This document shows, in pieces, positions 1 through 6,450 of a stretch of DNA of 6,539 nt; the first letter of the stretch is position 1, and every line of letters starts with the position of its first letter. A program made the translations under genes and the position numbers. Source of the DNA: Bacteroidota bacterium (GTDB lineage: Bacteria > Bacteroidota > Bacteroidia > Bacteroidales > B18-G4); assembly GCA_003648575.1 (NCBI GenBank), contig QMPN01000166.1, positions 1 through 6,539 of the forward strand, written 5' to 3'. The notes below the pieces were generated by a model. The model was given only the letters and a program-made list of their open reading frames with translations, was not told where the DNA came from and made no database searches.

Positions 1-69
1 TACGCTGATGTGTTTAACGTCACCATTGCAGAATTAACAGACACTAAAGCATTAGAAGGATCAGAATGA
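1..69 (+). CDS. 3' end of an unrecognised upstream gene (partial)
   Basis: Reading from base 1 there is an open frame of 22 codons that ends in TGA at 67-69; its last residues read TDTKALEGSE. The stop overlaps the ATG of the next gene in an ATGA arrangement, which is common for translationally coupled genes and is the main support for this frame. The fragment is too short to show a domain, and I do not recognise the family. By context it is probably another gene of the same biosynthetic operon, for example a carrier protein, dehydratase or condensing enzyme, but nothing in the residues proves this. A 22-codon open frame could also arise by chance. Confidence 0.55.
   Translation, partial: YADVFNVTIAELTDTKALEGSE
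54..60 (+). promoter_or_regulatory. Shine-Dalgarno-like site for the BtrH-like gene
   Basis: AGAAGGA lies 5 nt upstream of the ATG at 66, inside the coding end of the preceding gene. It is the clearest ribosome-binding-like sequence in the window; most other starts here have only A-rich leaders, as is usual in Bacteroidetes. It supports the start at 66. Confidence 0.4.
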
Positions 70-1085
70 GTAAAGATATCAGCATAGCATTTGATCATCA
101 CCAGTCCGCACATTGTGAGAACGGGGTGACCTCTAACCTTCTGAAGTTCCATGGCATCAAGCTCAGCGAGCCCATGGTATTCGGATTGGGTTCCGGGCTG
201 TTTTTTTCATACATCCCTTTTTACAAGCTAAATGGCTTGCCGGTGGTTTCTTTCAGGCCATATCCGGGTTTTATCTTTAGCAGGGTATGTAAAAAGCTGA
301 GCATAAAGATCCAGCGACACAAATTTCCGAAAGATCCTCAAAAAGCCATGGATACGCTTGATGCTACTATCGAAAAAGGCATTCCTGTCGGTTGCCTGGT
401 GGGGGTATTTCATCTGAGCTATTTTCCTGAAGCTTATCGTTTTCATTTCAACGCCCACAACCTGGTCGTTTACGGTAAAAAAGCTAATGAATATATCATC
501 AGCGACCCCATTATGGAAACACCTGTGAACCTAAGTTTTGAAGAGTTGAAGCGCGTACGTTATGCCAAAGGAACCTACCCCCCGAAGGGAAGGATGTACT
601 ATATGAAGGATGTCCCTCAGGATTACGACCTGGGAGATGCCATCATTAAGTCGATCATAAAAAATAGCAGCCAGATGCTTACCATTCCCGTACCACTCTT
701 TGGTGTTAAGGGGATTCGATATATGGCCCGAAAAATGAAAAAATGGCCCCAGAAGCTGGGTGAAAAAAAAGCTTCGCGATATATCGGTCAGGTAGTTCGC
801 ATGCTGGAGGAGATTGGGACAGGCGGTGCAGGTTTCCGTTTTATTTATGCTGCATTTTTACAGGAAGCTGCAAAAGAATTAAAGCAGGACTGGCTGAATG
901 AATGCTCCGAAGAAATGACATCCATCGGCGATCGGTGGCGTGAGTTTTCCCTTATCGCAGGGAGAATTTTCAAAGGCCGTAGCGGCAAAGACGAATCCTA
1001 TTTCGCGGCAGCGGAAATATTGCTTGAGATTGCCGACAGGGAAGAAAAAGTATACAGGAAACTTAGCAAGATCAAAGCCAGCTGA
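66..1085 (+). CDS. BtrH-like acyl-ACP-dependent acyltransferase/peptidase-fold protein
   Basis: This 339-residue protein has the layout of the BtrH N-terminal domain followed by a DUF4872-type C-terminal region. The namesake, BtrH of butirosin biosynthesis, moves an acyl side chain from an acyl carrier protein to an aminoglycoside amine. A papain-like Cys-His-Asp set can be read: Cys17 in AHCENG, His131 in FHFNAHNLVVYG and Asp147 in IISDP. The C-terminal region carries GTGGAGFRFIYAAFLQEAA at about 251-269, typical of these proteins. There is no signal peptide or membrane segment, so it should be cytosolic. It overlaps the upstream gene by 4 nt and the ABC ATPase by 1 nt, which suggests translational coupling with an exporter. 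The inferred role is transfer of a carrier-bound acyl chain to an unknown acceptor. Hydrolytic trimming is an alternative, since the fold is shared with peptidases. Confidence 0.85.
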   Translation: MSKDISIAFDHHQSAHCENGVTSNLLKFHGIKLSEPMVFGLGSGLFFSYIPFYKLNGLPVVSFRPYPGFIFSRVCKKLSIKIQRHKFPKDPQKAMDTLDATIEKGIPVGCLVGVFHLSYFPEAYRFHFNAHNLVVYGKKANEYIISDPIMETPVNLSFEELKRVRYAKGTYPPKGRMYYMKDVPQDYDLGDAIIKSIIKNSSQMLTIPVPLFGVKGIRYMARKMKKWPQKLGEKKASRYIGQVVRMLEEIGTGGAGFRFIYAAFLQEAAKELKQDWLNECSEEMTSIGDRWREFSLIAGRIFKGRSGKDESYFAAAEILLEIADREEKVYRKLSKIKAS

Positions 1086-1834
1086 TGACTGATATCGCCA
1101 TAAAGATCGAAAACATTTCCAAAACCTACCGTGGTAGCTTGGTGCCCGCCGTGGATGATATCACCCTGGATATTCCACGTGGAGTGAAGTATGGTTTGCT
1201 GGGACCCAATGGGGCCGGCAAGACAACTACGATCAGCATACTGACAGGTTTGCTGAACTACGACAGTGGAAAGGTTTTTATCAATGGCATGCAGCTGGAA
1301 AAGAAATATAAAAAGATCAGGCAGCAAATTGGCCTTGTTCCCCAGGATATTGCCCTTTACGACACACTCAGTGCCCGGGAAAATCTCAGGTTCATTGCCG
1401 AAATGTACGGATTGAAAGGTAAGGAGTTGCACAACAGGATAGAGGAATGCCTGGAAATGGTTGGACTGGCCGGCAATGGCCGCAAACAAATCCGAAGGTA
1501 TTCGGGCGGCATGAAAAGAAGGGTTAACCTGGTGGCAGGCATCCTTCACAGGCCGGATATTCTCATCCTTGACGAACCCACCACGGGGGTGGATGTACAA
1601 TCGAGAAAGATGATCCTGGAGTTCCTGGAAGAGATCAATAAGCAAGGGACAACCATCATTTATACCTCCCACTACCTCGAAGAAGCCGAAGACCTTTGCG
1701 ATACCATTGCCATCATCGATGATGGTAAGCTTATTATTCATGGCAATACCAGAGAGATCATAAAGAGTAAAGAAGAATATACAAGTCTGGAAAGCGTATT
1801 CCTGCATCTGACAGGACGTAAACTCAGGGATTGA
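1085..1834 (+). CDS. ABC-2 type exporter, ATP-binding subunit
   Basis: This 249-residue protein is a complete ABC nucleotide-binding domain of the DrrA/CcmA-like class that partners ABC-2 permeases. The visible motifs are Walker A GPNGAGKTT at 40-48, Q-loop Gln87 in LVPQD, signature YSGGMKRR at 139-146, Walker B ILILDEP at 159-165 with catalytic Glu164, D-loop GVD at 168-170 and switch His196 in TSHYLEEAEDL. All key residues are intact, so it should hydrolyse ATP. The C-terminal ending LESVFLHLTGRKLRD is typical of drug- and lipid-export ATPases. The start overlaps the preceding stop (TGATG), and the permease begins 1 nt after its own stop, so the three genes form one translational unit. The substrate is unknown; the context suggests a lipid or polyketide-like product or intermediate. 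Confidence 0.95.
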   Translation: MTDIAIKIENISKTYRGSLVPAVDDITLDIPRGVKYGLLGPNGAGKTTTISILTGLLNYDSGKVFINGMQLEKKYKKIRQQIGLVPQDIALYDTLSARENLRFIAEMYGLKGKELHNRIEECLEMVGLAGNGRKQIRRYSGGMKRRVNLVAGILHRPDILILDEPTTGVDVQSRKMILEFLEEINKQGTTIIYTSHYLEEAEDLCDTIAIIDDGKLIIHGNTREIIKSKEEYTSLESVFLHLTGRKLRD

Positions 1835-1835
1835 T

Positions 1836-3110
1836 ATGCGGAAACTGTTTACATCCATCATGAAAGAGATCATTGTCCTGACCAGGGATCTGGGTGGACT
1901 ATTGATCATTTTTCTCATGCCCATGGTCCTTGTTTTTGTAATGGCCATGATACAGGACAGCACCTTCCGCAAAATGGATGAAACACAATTGCAGGTTGCC
2001 TTTATCAATGAAGACAGGGATTCGGTTGGCCTGGCCATTGAAGAAGGTTTGAACCATTCTGATATGATCATTCTGGAAAAGGAATATGACAACAAACCCC
2101 TTGACAGGGAAAGCCTGATCAGGCTGGTCGGTGATGGAACATTCCAGATTGGAATTATTGTCCCGGCTGGTGTAAGCCAAAACCTCAGGAAAAAAGCCAT
2201 GTACCTGGTCGAAAAGGCCTTCGAGGATGAAGAATATCCGGTAGTGATGGTCGAAACAGAGCCTTCACTTGTGATCCTGTACTTCGACCCCGTGATCAAG
2301 CATTCCTTCAGGGAAACAGTTCGTATGGCCCTCTCGAAGCTAACCTATGGCATAGAATCGCAAATGGTATTTAAGCTTTTCTCGCAAAAGGTTTCTGAGC
2401 TGCTCGATACCGATAACAGCCTCGACTATGATCCGAGCGGGATCATACAGCTTGAAGAACACAATGCTGTGAACAGCCGGACCGAAGTTATCCCCAACTC
2501 GGTACAACATAATGTTCCGGCATGGGCGGTATTTGCCATGTTCTTTATCCTGATCCCCCTTACTGCAAATATCATCAAGGAAAGGAACAACGGAAGCATG
2601 TTACGCATCAGGCTTATGCCCGGCTCATACCTGGTCACCATTTTTTCGAAGATCATTGTTTACCTGTTCATCAGCATGATACAGTTCCTGCTGATGCTTC
2701 TGGTGGGCATCCTCATTCTGCCTCTGTTTGGCCTTCCATTGCTTGAAATCGGGGACCATATTTTTGCATTGATCGTTATGATAATGGCCACCGGACTGGC
2801 AGCAACAGCATTTGGGCTTGCCCTGGGTTCGATTTTCAATACGCCGGAACAGGCTGCTGCATTTGGTTCTGTTTCGGTCATCATTATGGCTGCCCTGGGT
2901 GGCATCTGGGTACCTGTTTTTGTCATGCCCTCCATCATGCAAACCATCAGCACCTTTTCACCGTTGAACTGGGGACTAGAAGGGTTTTATACCATATTCC
3001 TGAGAGGTGGTGGGATCATCGGGATCCTTCCGCAGGTGGCTTTATTGCTCGCCTTTTGCCTTGTATGCATGATCGTGGCTTTCTATTTCCTCAGATTGAA
3101 AAAGAATTGA
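1836..3110 (+). CDS. ABC-2 type exporter, permease subunit
   Basis: This 424-residue inner-membrane protein has ABC-2 permease topology. There is one N-terminal helix at about 21-40, a large extracytoplasmic domain at about 41-226, and five further helices at about 228-247, 268-297, 308-331, 338-361 and 397-418. Family hallmarks are the NSVQHNVPAWAVFAMFFI segment at 221-238 at the entry to the second helix, the charged loop IKERNNGSMLRIRLMP after it, and SPLNWGLEGF at 375-384 near the last loop. It begins 1 nt after the ATPase gene. Only one permease is present in the window, so a homodimer with two ATPase copies is the simplest transporter. A second permease outside the window cannot be excluded. 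The protein looks full length and intact. Confidence 0.92.
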   Translation: MRKLFTSIMKEIIVLTRDLGGLLIIFLMPMVLVFVMAMIQDSTFRKMDETQLQVAFINEDRDSVGLAIEEGLNHSDMIILEKEYDNKPLDRESLIRLVGDGTFQIGIIVPAGVSQNLRKKAMYLVEKAFEDEEYPVVMVETEPSLVILYFDPVIKHSFRETVRMALSKLTYGIESQMVFKLFSQKVSELLDTDNSLDYDPSGIIQLEEHNAVNSRTEVIPNSVQHNVPAWAVFAMFFILIPLTANIIKERNNGSMLRIRLMPGSYLVTIFSKIIVYLFISMIQFLLMLLVGILILPLFGLPLLEIGDHIFALIVMIMATGLAATAFGLALGSIFNTPEQAAAFGSVSVIIMAALGGIWVPVFVMPSIMQTISTFSPLNWGLEGFYTIFLRGGGIIGILPQVALLLAFCLVCMIVAFYFLRLKKN

Positions 3111-3133
3111 TCATCTCATCGGGTAAAATTCCA

Positions 3134-3141
3134 TAATTTAG
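3134..3141 (+). promoter_or_regulatory. possible Bacteroidetes-type -7 promoter element ahead of first ketosynthase
   Basis: TAATTTAG matches five of the six fixed positions of the Bacteroidetes -7 consensus TAnnTTTG and is followed by GCACCC, a context often seen at such promoters. It lies in the only intergenic gap of note (38 nt, 3111-3148). The only -33-like TTG is at 3107-3109, overlapping the permease stop, and its spacing of 24 nt is longer than the usual 19-21 or so. If real, transcription would start within a few bases of the ATG at 3149, giving an almost leaderless message, which fits the absence of any Shine-Dalgarno sequence there. Confidence 0.35.
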
Positions 3142-3148
3142 CACCCTC

Positions 3149-4291
3149 ATGACGAAAGTATTTGCAGGCGCAGAAAATATTATCTCTTCCCTTGGATTTA
3201 CAAGCGATGAAAATATCGGGAACATTATTCGCGGGAAAAGCGGTATTGTACTGGATGACAGCGGAATGTATAGCCCTTCGATACTTCCCTTATCAAAGGT
3301 AGATCATGATCGCCTGGAAAGCATTCGCCCGCTTAGTGCGGACATAACCCGAATGGAAAGGATGTTTATTGCCTCCATCCTGGATGCCGGAAAAAGGGCA
3401 GATATAGATCTTAGTTCCCCCGAGACCCTGTTCATTCTTACTACAACTAAGGGAAATATTGATTTACTTGATCCGGTATTGCAGGCGAAGTTTGGAAAAA
3501 ACCGCATTTATCTGCATTCAATGGCAAAGGTGATCACCACCTATTTCAATAATCCGAATAAAGCCATCATCGTTTCCAATGCATGCATTTCCGGTGTGCT
3601 GGGAATTATTTACGGCGAACGTTTGATCAGGGCCGGAAAATATAAACATATTGTTGTGAGTGGCGGAGACCTGATGTCAGAATTTATTGTTTCCGGCTTT
3701 CAATCCTTTCAGTCGCTCAGCGAACAGGCATGCAAACCTTTCGATCGCGACAGGACGGGGCTTACCCTGGGTGAAGGCGCTGCAAGCATTATCCTGTCCT
3801 CCTCACAGGGGATTTTTAAAGAAACTCCCGTAAAGGTATTGGGTGGGGCAGGCAGCAATGATGGTAACCACATTTCCGGGCCATCCCGCACCGGTGAGGG
3901 CCTTCTTGTGGCCATTCAGCAGGCCATGAAATTATCCGGCCTTACACCTGAAGATATCGATACCATATCTGCGCACGGTACAGCCACGGATTATAACGAT
4001 GAGATGGAAGCCAAGGCATTCAGCCGTGCAGGCTTGGAGGAGGTTCCACTCAACAGCTACAAGGCATATATAGGACATACTCTCGGGGCTGCGGGTGTTA
4101 TTGAAGCTGCTATTTCTCTTCAATCCATGAAAAGAAATATGCTTTTCCGCTCCGCGGGATATGATCACCATGGCGTGAGTAAAAGCATTCATGTGATTAA
4201 GGAGAATATAGAGAAGGAAGTTAGCACCTGCCTGAAAACAGGATCAGGATTCGGTGGCAGCAATGCAGCAGTGATCCTCCAAAAAATATAA
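3149..4291 (+). CDS. beta-ketoacyl-ACP synthase (condensing enzyme, first ketosynthase)
   Basis: This 380-residue protein of the FabB/FabF thiolase-fold family performs decarboxylative Claisen condensation of an acyl thioester with malonyl-ACP. The complete triad is visible: nucleophile Cys146 in SNACISG, His276 in SAHGTATD and His310 in YIGHTLGAAG. The conserved Lys305 lies just before the second His, and the glycine-rich end GSGFGGSN is at 365-372. PFDRDRTGLTLGEGAA at 197-212 is also typical. At 380 residues it is slightly shorter than the usual 410, mainly through a compact N-terminal half. The ATG at 3149 is the natural start because the KS fold begins immediately (VFAGAENIISSLG). No Shine-Dalgarno is present. 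It sits 3 nt ahead of a half-length KS-like gene and upstream of an ACP, so it is probably a pathway-specific enzyme, not housekeeping FabF. Confidence 0.93.
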   Translation: MTKVFAGAENIISSLGFTSDENIGNIIRGKSGIVLDDSGMYSPSILPLSKVDHDRLESIRPLSADITRMERMFIASILDAGKRADIDLSSPETLFILTTTKGNIDLLDPVLQAKFGKNRIYLHSMAKVITTYFNNPNKAIIVSNACISGVLGIIYGERLIRAGKYKHIVVSGGDLMSEFIVSGFQSFQSLSEQACKPFDRDRTGLTLGEGAASIILSSSQGIFKETPVKVLGGAGSNDGNHISGPSRTGEGLLVAIQQAMKLSGLTPEDIDTISAHGTATDYNDEMEAKAFSRAGLEEVPLNSYKAYIGHTLGAAGVIEAAISLQSMKRNMLFRSAGYDHHGVSKSIHVIKENIEKEVSTCLKTGSGFGGSNAAVILQKI

Positions 4292-4294
4292 GCA

Positions 4295-4948
4295 ATGGTA
4301 GTTGTTGTAAAGAAATACTGCTCAATAACCCACAAGCTCGTCAGGCTTAATGGAGATGTAGTGTTTAGTTATAATGAGGAAGATACTTACAAGAAATTTA
4401 TCAGGGCAGCTTACAGGCACTTTGAGACTGATTATCCCAAGTTCTTCAAAATGGATGCCCTCTCTAAGCTGGGATTCCTGTCTGTTGATATCCTTGTGAA
4501 AGATGCAGCGCTCTCTGAAAAATATTCTCCCGAAAAGATCGGCCTGATCCTCACCAATGGCAGCTCATCCCTTGAGGTAGATGAAAAGCACCAGGAAACC
4601 ATCAATGATCGGGAAAACTATTTTCCCAGCCCATCGAATTTTGTATACACCCTGCCCAATATCATGGCCGGTGAATCAGCCATCAGGCATACGTTCAGGG
4701 GTGAAAATACCGTGCTGATCAGTGAAGGCTTTGATGCTGATCTGATCTTCGAAATCGCCGGGCTTGCCCTGAAAAACGGATCCCTGGATTGTTGCGTATG
4801 CGGCTGGGTGGAGCAGTATGGGAACAATTATGAATCACTCTTGTTTTTAATAGAACGAGGCAGCACCGAAGATGTACATGGAATTTCATCCGAAGATGTT
4901 ATCTTTGACCCTTCATTTCTCCTCACAACATATAAAAGATTGCAATAA
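4295..4948 (+). CDS. half-length ketosynthase-like protein lacking catalytic residues
   Basis: This 217-residue protein resembles only the N-terminal half of a thiolase-fold ketosynthase. The pattern FPSPSNFVYTLPNIMAGESA (about 110-128) followed by FRGENTVLISEGFDADLIFE (134-153) and GLALKNGSLDCCVCGWVE matches the region around the KS nucleophile. The nucleophile itself is missing: the usual SACSS-type elbow reads ISEGFDA (142-148), with Gly145 or Glu144 where Cys would be. There is no HGT or GHT histidine motif because the C-terminal half is absent. It cannot condense by the standard mechanism. I see no frameshift, and no KS C-terminal half follows, since the ACP start overlaps its stop (TAATG). 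The ORF therefore appears to be a maintained short gene, not a recent break. The likely role is a partner, scaffold or chain-length subunit for a neighbouring ketosynthase, by inference. Confidence 0.72.
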   Translation: MVVVVKKYCSITHKLVRLNGDVVFSYNEEDTYKKFIRAAYRHFETDYPKFFKMDALSKLGFLSVDILVKDAALSEKYSPEKIGLILTNGSSSLEVDEKHQETINDRENYFPSPSNFVYTLPNIMAGESAIRHTFRGENTVLISEGFDADLIFEIAGLALKNGSLDCCVCGWVEQYGNNYESLLFLIERGSTEDVHGISSEDVIFDPSFLLTTYKRLQ

Positions 4949-5202
4949 TGGAAGAATTAATTAAAAAGCTTAAAATTGAGATTATCGAGGTATTGAACCT
5001 GGAAGAGATGGAGCCTGAAGATATCGATGCCGATGCAGCACTTTTTGGTGACGGGCTGGGGCTGGATTCTATCGATGCCCTCGAGCTCATCGTCCTGCTG
5101 GAAAAAAATTACGGTATCAAGATCGAAGATCCCAAGGATGGGCGTAAGATCTTCTTTTCGCTAAGAACCATGGCTGAATTTATCAAAGAGAATCAAAAGT
5201 AA
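4948..5202 (+). CDS. acyl carrier protein
   Basis: This 84-residue carrier protein would carry growing acyl chains on a phosphopantetheine arm. The attachment site is Ser41 in LGLDSIDALEL (37-47), where the D-S-I/L motif opens helix II, followed by a hydrophobic and acidic helix (ELIVLLEKNYG) that faces partner enzymes. The protein is acidic overall and has a complete four-helix length. The segment IEDPKDGRKIFFSLRTMAEFI (59-79) differs from fatty-acid AcpP, which supports a dedicated secondary-pathway carrier. Its ATG overlaps the stop of the half-length KS gene by 1 nt, and the second ketosynthase starts 4 nt after its stop, so supply of ACP and KS is probably coupled. It needs a phosphopantetheinyl transferase encoded elsewhere. 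Confidence 0.93.
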   Translation: MEELIKKLKIEIIEVLNLEEMEPEDIDADAALFGDGLGLDSIDALELIVLLEKNYGIKIEDPKDGRKIFFSLRTMAEFIKENQK

Positions 5203-5206
5203 TGAT

Positions 5207-6439
5207 ATGAACAGGGTAGTAATAACCGGCATAGGGATGATTACCGCCATTGGAAACAATGTAGCGGAAAATCTCGATTCCCTCAAAAACCGCAAGCACG
5301 GTGTCGGGCCAATCAACTACCTTGAGACTACACTGAAAGCTGAACTGCCTGCTGCCGAGATTCGCTTTAGCAATGAAGAGCTGGCCTCCCTTGCAGGCGT
5401 TGAAAACCCTGATTATTATACACGTACTGCTTTGCTTGGACTGATCGCAGCTATTGAGGCATTCGATGATGGAATAGACAAATACGGGATCACTGATAAT
5501 TCCCGCACTGCTTTGATTTCGTCTACCACGGTGGGTGGGATGGATAAAACCGAGAAACATTACCTGGACTACCTCCAAAATGATACCTATTCTCATTTAG
5601 TACAAACTCATAATTGCAGCGACAGCTCAATGAAGATCTGTGACCGCCTGGGATTACGACATTTTAATACCACCATCAGCACGGCCTGTTCCTCATCGCT
5701 GAACGCCATATTATTTGGTGCAAAATTGATCCGCCATGGCCTGGCCGATCGCGTGATCGCCGGGGGTACGGATGCCCTGTCGAAATTTACGCTGAACGGC
5801 TTCAACACCCTTATGATCCTCGACAAAAAACATTGCCGTCCGCTGGATGCAACACGCACAGGCCTGAATCTTGGCGAAGGCGCTGCATACATCGTACTTG
5901 AGTCGGAAGAGGAAGCCAAAAAGCATCAGAAAAATATATACGCTGAACTCAGCGGTTGTGCCAATGCCAATGATGCCTATCATCAAACCGCCAGTTCTCC
6001 CGACGGTTACGGGCCTTACCTCGCTATGAAAGAGGCACTCGACATGAGCGGGCTCAAACCGGAACAGATCAGCTATATCAATGCACATGGCACCGGCACC
6101 GATAACAATGACCTGACCGAAGGACTTGCCATCGGACGTATCTTTGGAAACAAGATCCCTCCGGTATCATCAACCAAGCCATACACAGGGCATACCCTGG
6201 CGGCTGCAGGTGTGGTGGAGAGCATTTACTCCATACTGGCCATCAGGGAACAATTGCTTTTCCCGAACCTCAACTTTTCACAAAAGATAGAGGAATTAAA
6301 TTTTGAACCGGTAACAACATTACAGGAGGCAAAGATTGATCACGTAGTGACAAATTCATTTGGCTTTGGCGGGAACGATTCAAGCCTGGTGTTATCGAAA
6401 TATACCAGAAACCAGAAACCAGTAACAAGTAACCAGTAG
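5207..6439 (+). CDS. beta-ketoacyl-ACP synthase, FabF-like (second ketosynthase)
   Basis: This 410-residue, full-length FabF-type condensing enzyme begins with the classical MNRVVITGIGMITAIG. The active-site triad is intact: Cys161 in STACSSSLNA, His294 in NAHGTGTD and His329 in YTGHTLAAAG. Lys324 lies five residues before the last His, and NSFGFGGN is at 383-390. RPLDATRTGLNLGEGAA at 211-227 is conserved. It is more canonical than the first ketosynthase and probably performs the iterative elongation with the adjacent ACP, or a distinct chain-length step. It starts 4 nt after the ACP gene, with an A-rich leader and no clear Shine-Dalgarno. The family-like sequence ends near LVLSKY (residue 399). 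The last 11 residues come from a tandem 7-bp repeat that also supplies most of the TAG stop, so the extreme C-terminus is atypical and probably dispensable. Confidence 0.95.
   Translation: MNRVVITGIGMITAIGNNVAENLDSLKNRKHGVGPINYLETTLKAELPAAEIRFSNEELASLAGVENPDYYTRTALLGLIAAIEAFDDGIDKYGITDNSRTALISSTTVGGMDKTEKHYLDYLQNDTYSHLVQTHNCSDSSMKICDRLGLRHFNTTISTACSSSLNAILFGAKLIRHGLADRVIAGGTDALSKFTLNGFNTLMILDKKHCRPLDATRTGLNLGEGAAYIVLESEEEAKKHQKNIYAELSGCANANDAYHQTASSPDGYGPYLAMKEALDMSGLKPEQISYINAHGTGTDNNDLTEGLAIGRIFGNKIPPVSSTKPYTGHTLAAAGVVESIYSILAIREQLLFPNLNFSQKIEELNFEPVTTLQEAKIDHVVTNSFGFGGNDSSLVLSKYTRNQKPVTSNQ
6404..6438. repeat. five tandem 7-bp units (ACCAGWA-like)
   Basis: Reading in register from 6404, the units are ACCAGAA, ACCAGAA, ACCAGTA, ACAAGTA and ACCAGTA (35 bp). 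The repeat encodes the last 11 residues of the second ketosynthase and two bases of its TAG stop. Seven is not a multiple of three, so the frame rotates and the peptide has a 7-residue period (TRNQKPV, then TSNQ). Short ACCAGTA-like tandem tracts are, from general familiarity, found in non-coding DNA of some Bacteroidetes; here the tract lies at a gene end. Confidence 0.85.
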
Positions 6440-6450
6440 CGATAACAACA

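Noticed and set aside
998..2299. Long open frame on the minus strand (433 codons) opposite the ABC ATPase and permease
   Set aside because: It lies fully antisense to two genes with clear motifs, its translation is low-complexity (rich in Ser, Ile, Met and Thr) with no recognisable domain, and it crosses a gene boundary. It looks like a shadow of the coding strand's composition.
2522..2746. Plus-strand 74-codon frame inside the permease gene
   Set aside because: It is out of frame within a well-supported membrane protein, and its His- and Pro-rich composition is an artefact of the shifted frame.
2625..2942. Minus-strand frame rich in His, Gln, Asn and Cys opposite the permease membrane region
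   Set aside because: Its odd composition is what antisense reading of hydrophobic membrane codons produces. There is no independent start signal or family resemblance.
3111..3148. Possible terminator between the permease and the first ketosynthase
   Set aside because: I find only a short TGATCA palindrome and no GC-rich stem with a following T-run, so the gap does not look like an intrinsic terminator.
4295..4948. Frameshifted or broken full-length ketosynthase
   Set aside because: No C-terminal KS half (HGT, GHT or GFGG motifs) is found in any frame between this gene and the ACP, and the ACP start overlaps its stop, so a recent frameshift does not explain the short length.
5711..6088. Minus-strand frame opposite the second ketosynthase
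   Set aside because: It is antisense to a ketosynthase with an intact catalytic triad and has no domain or start signal of its own.
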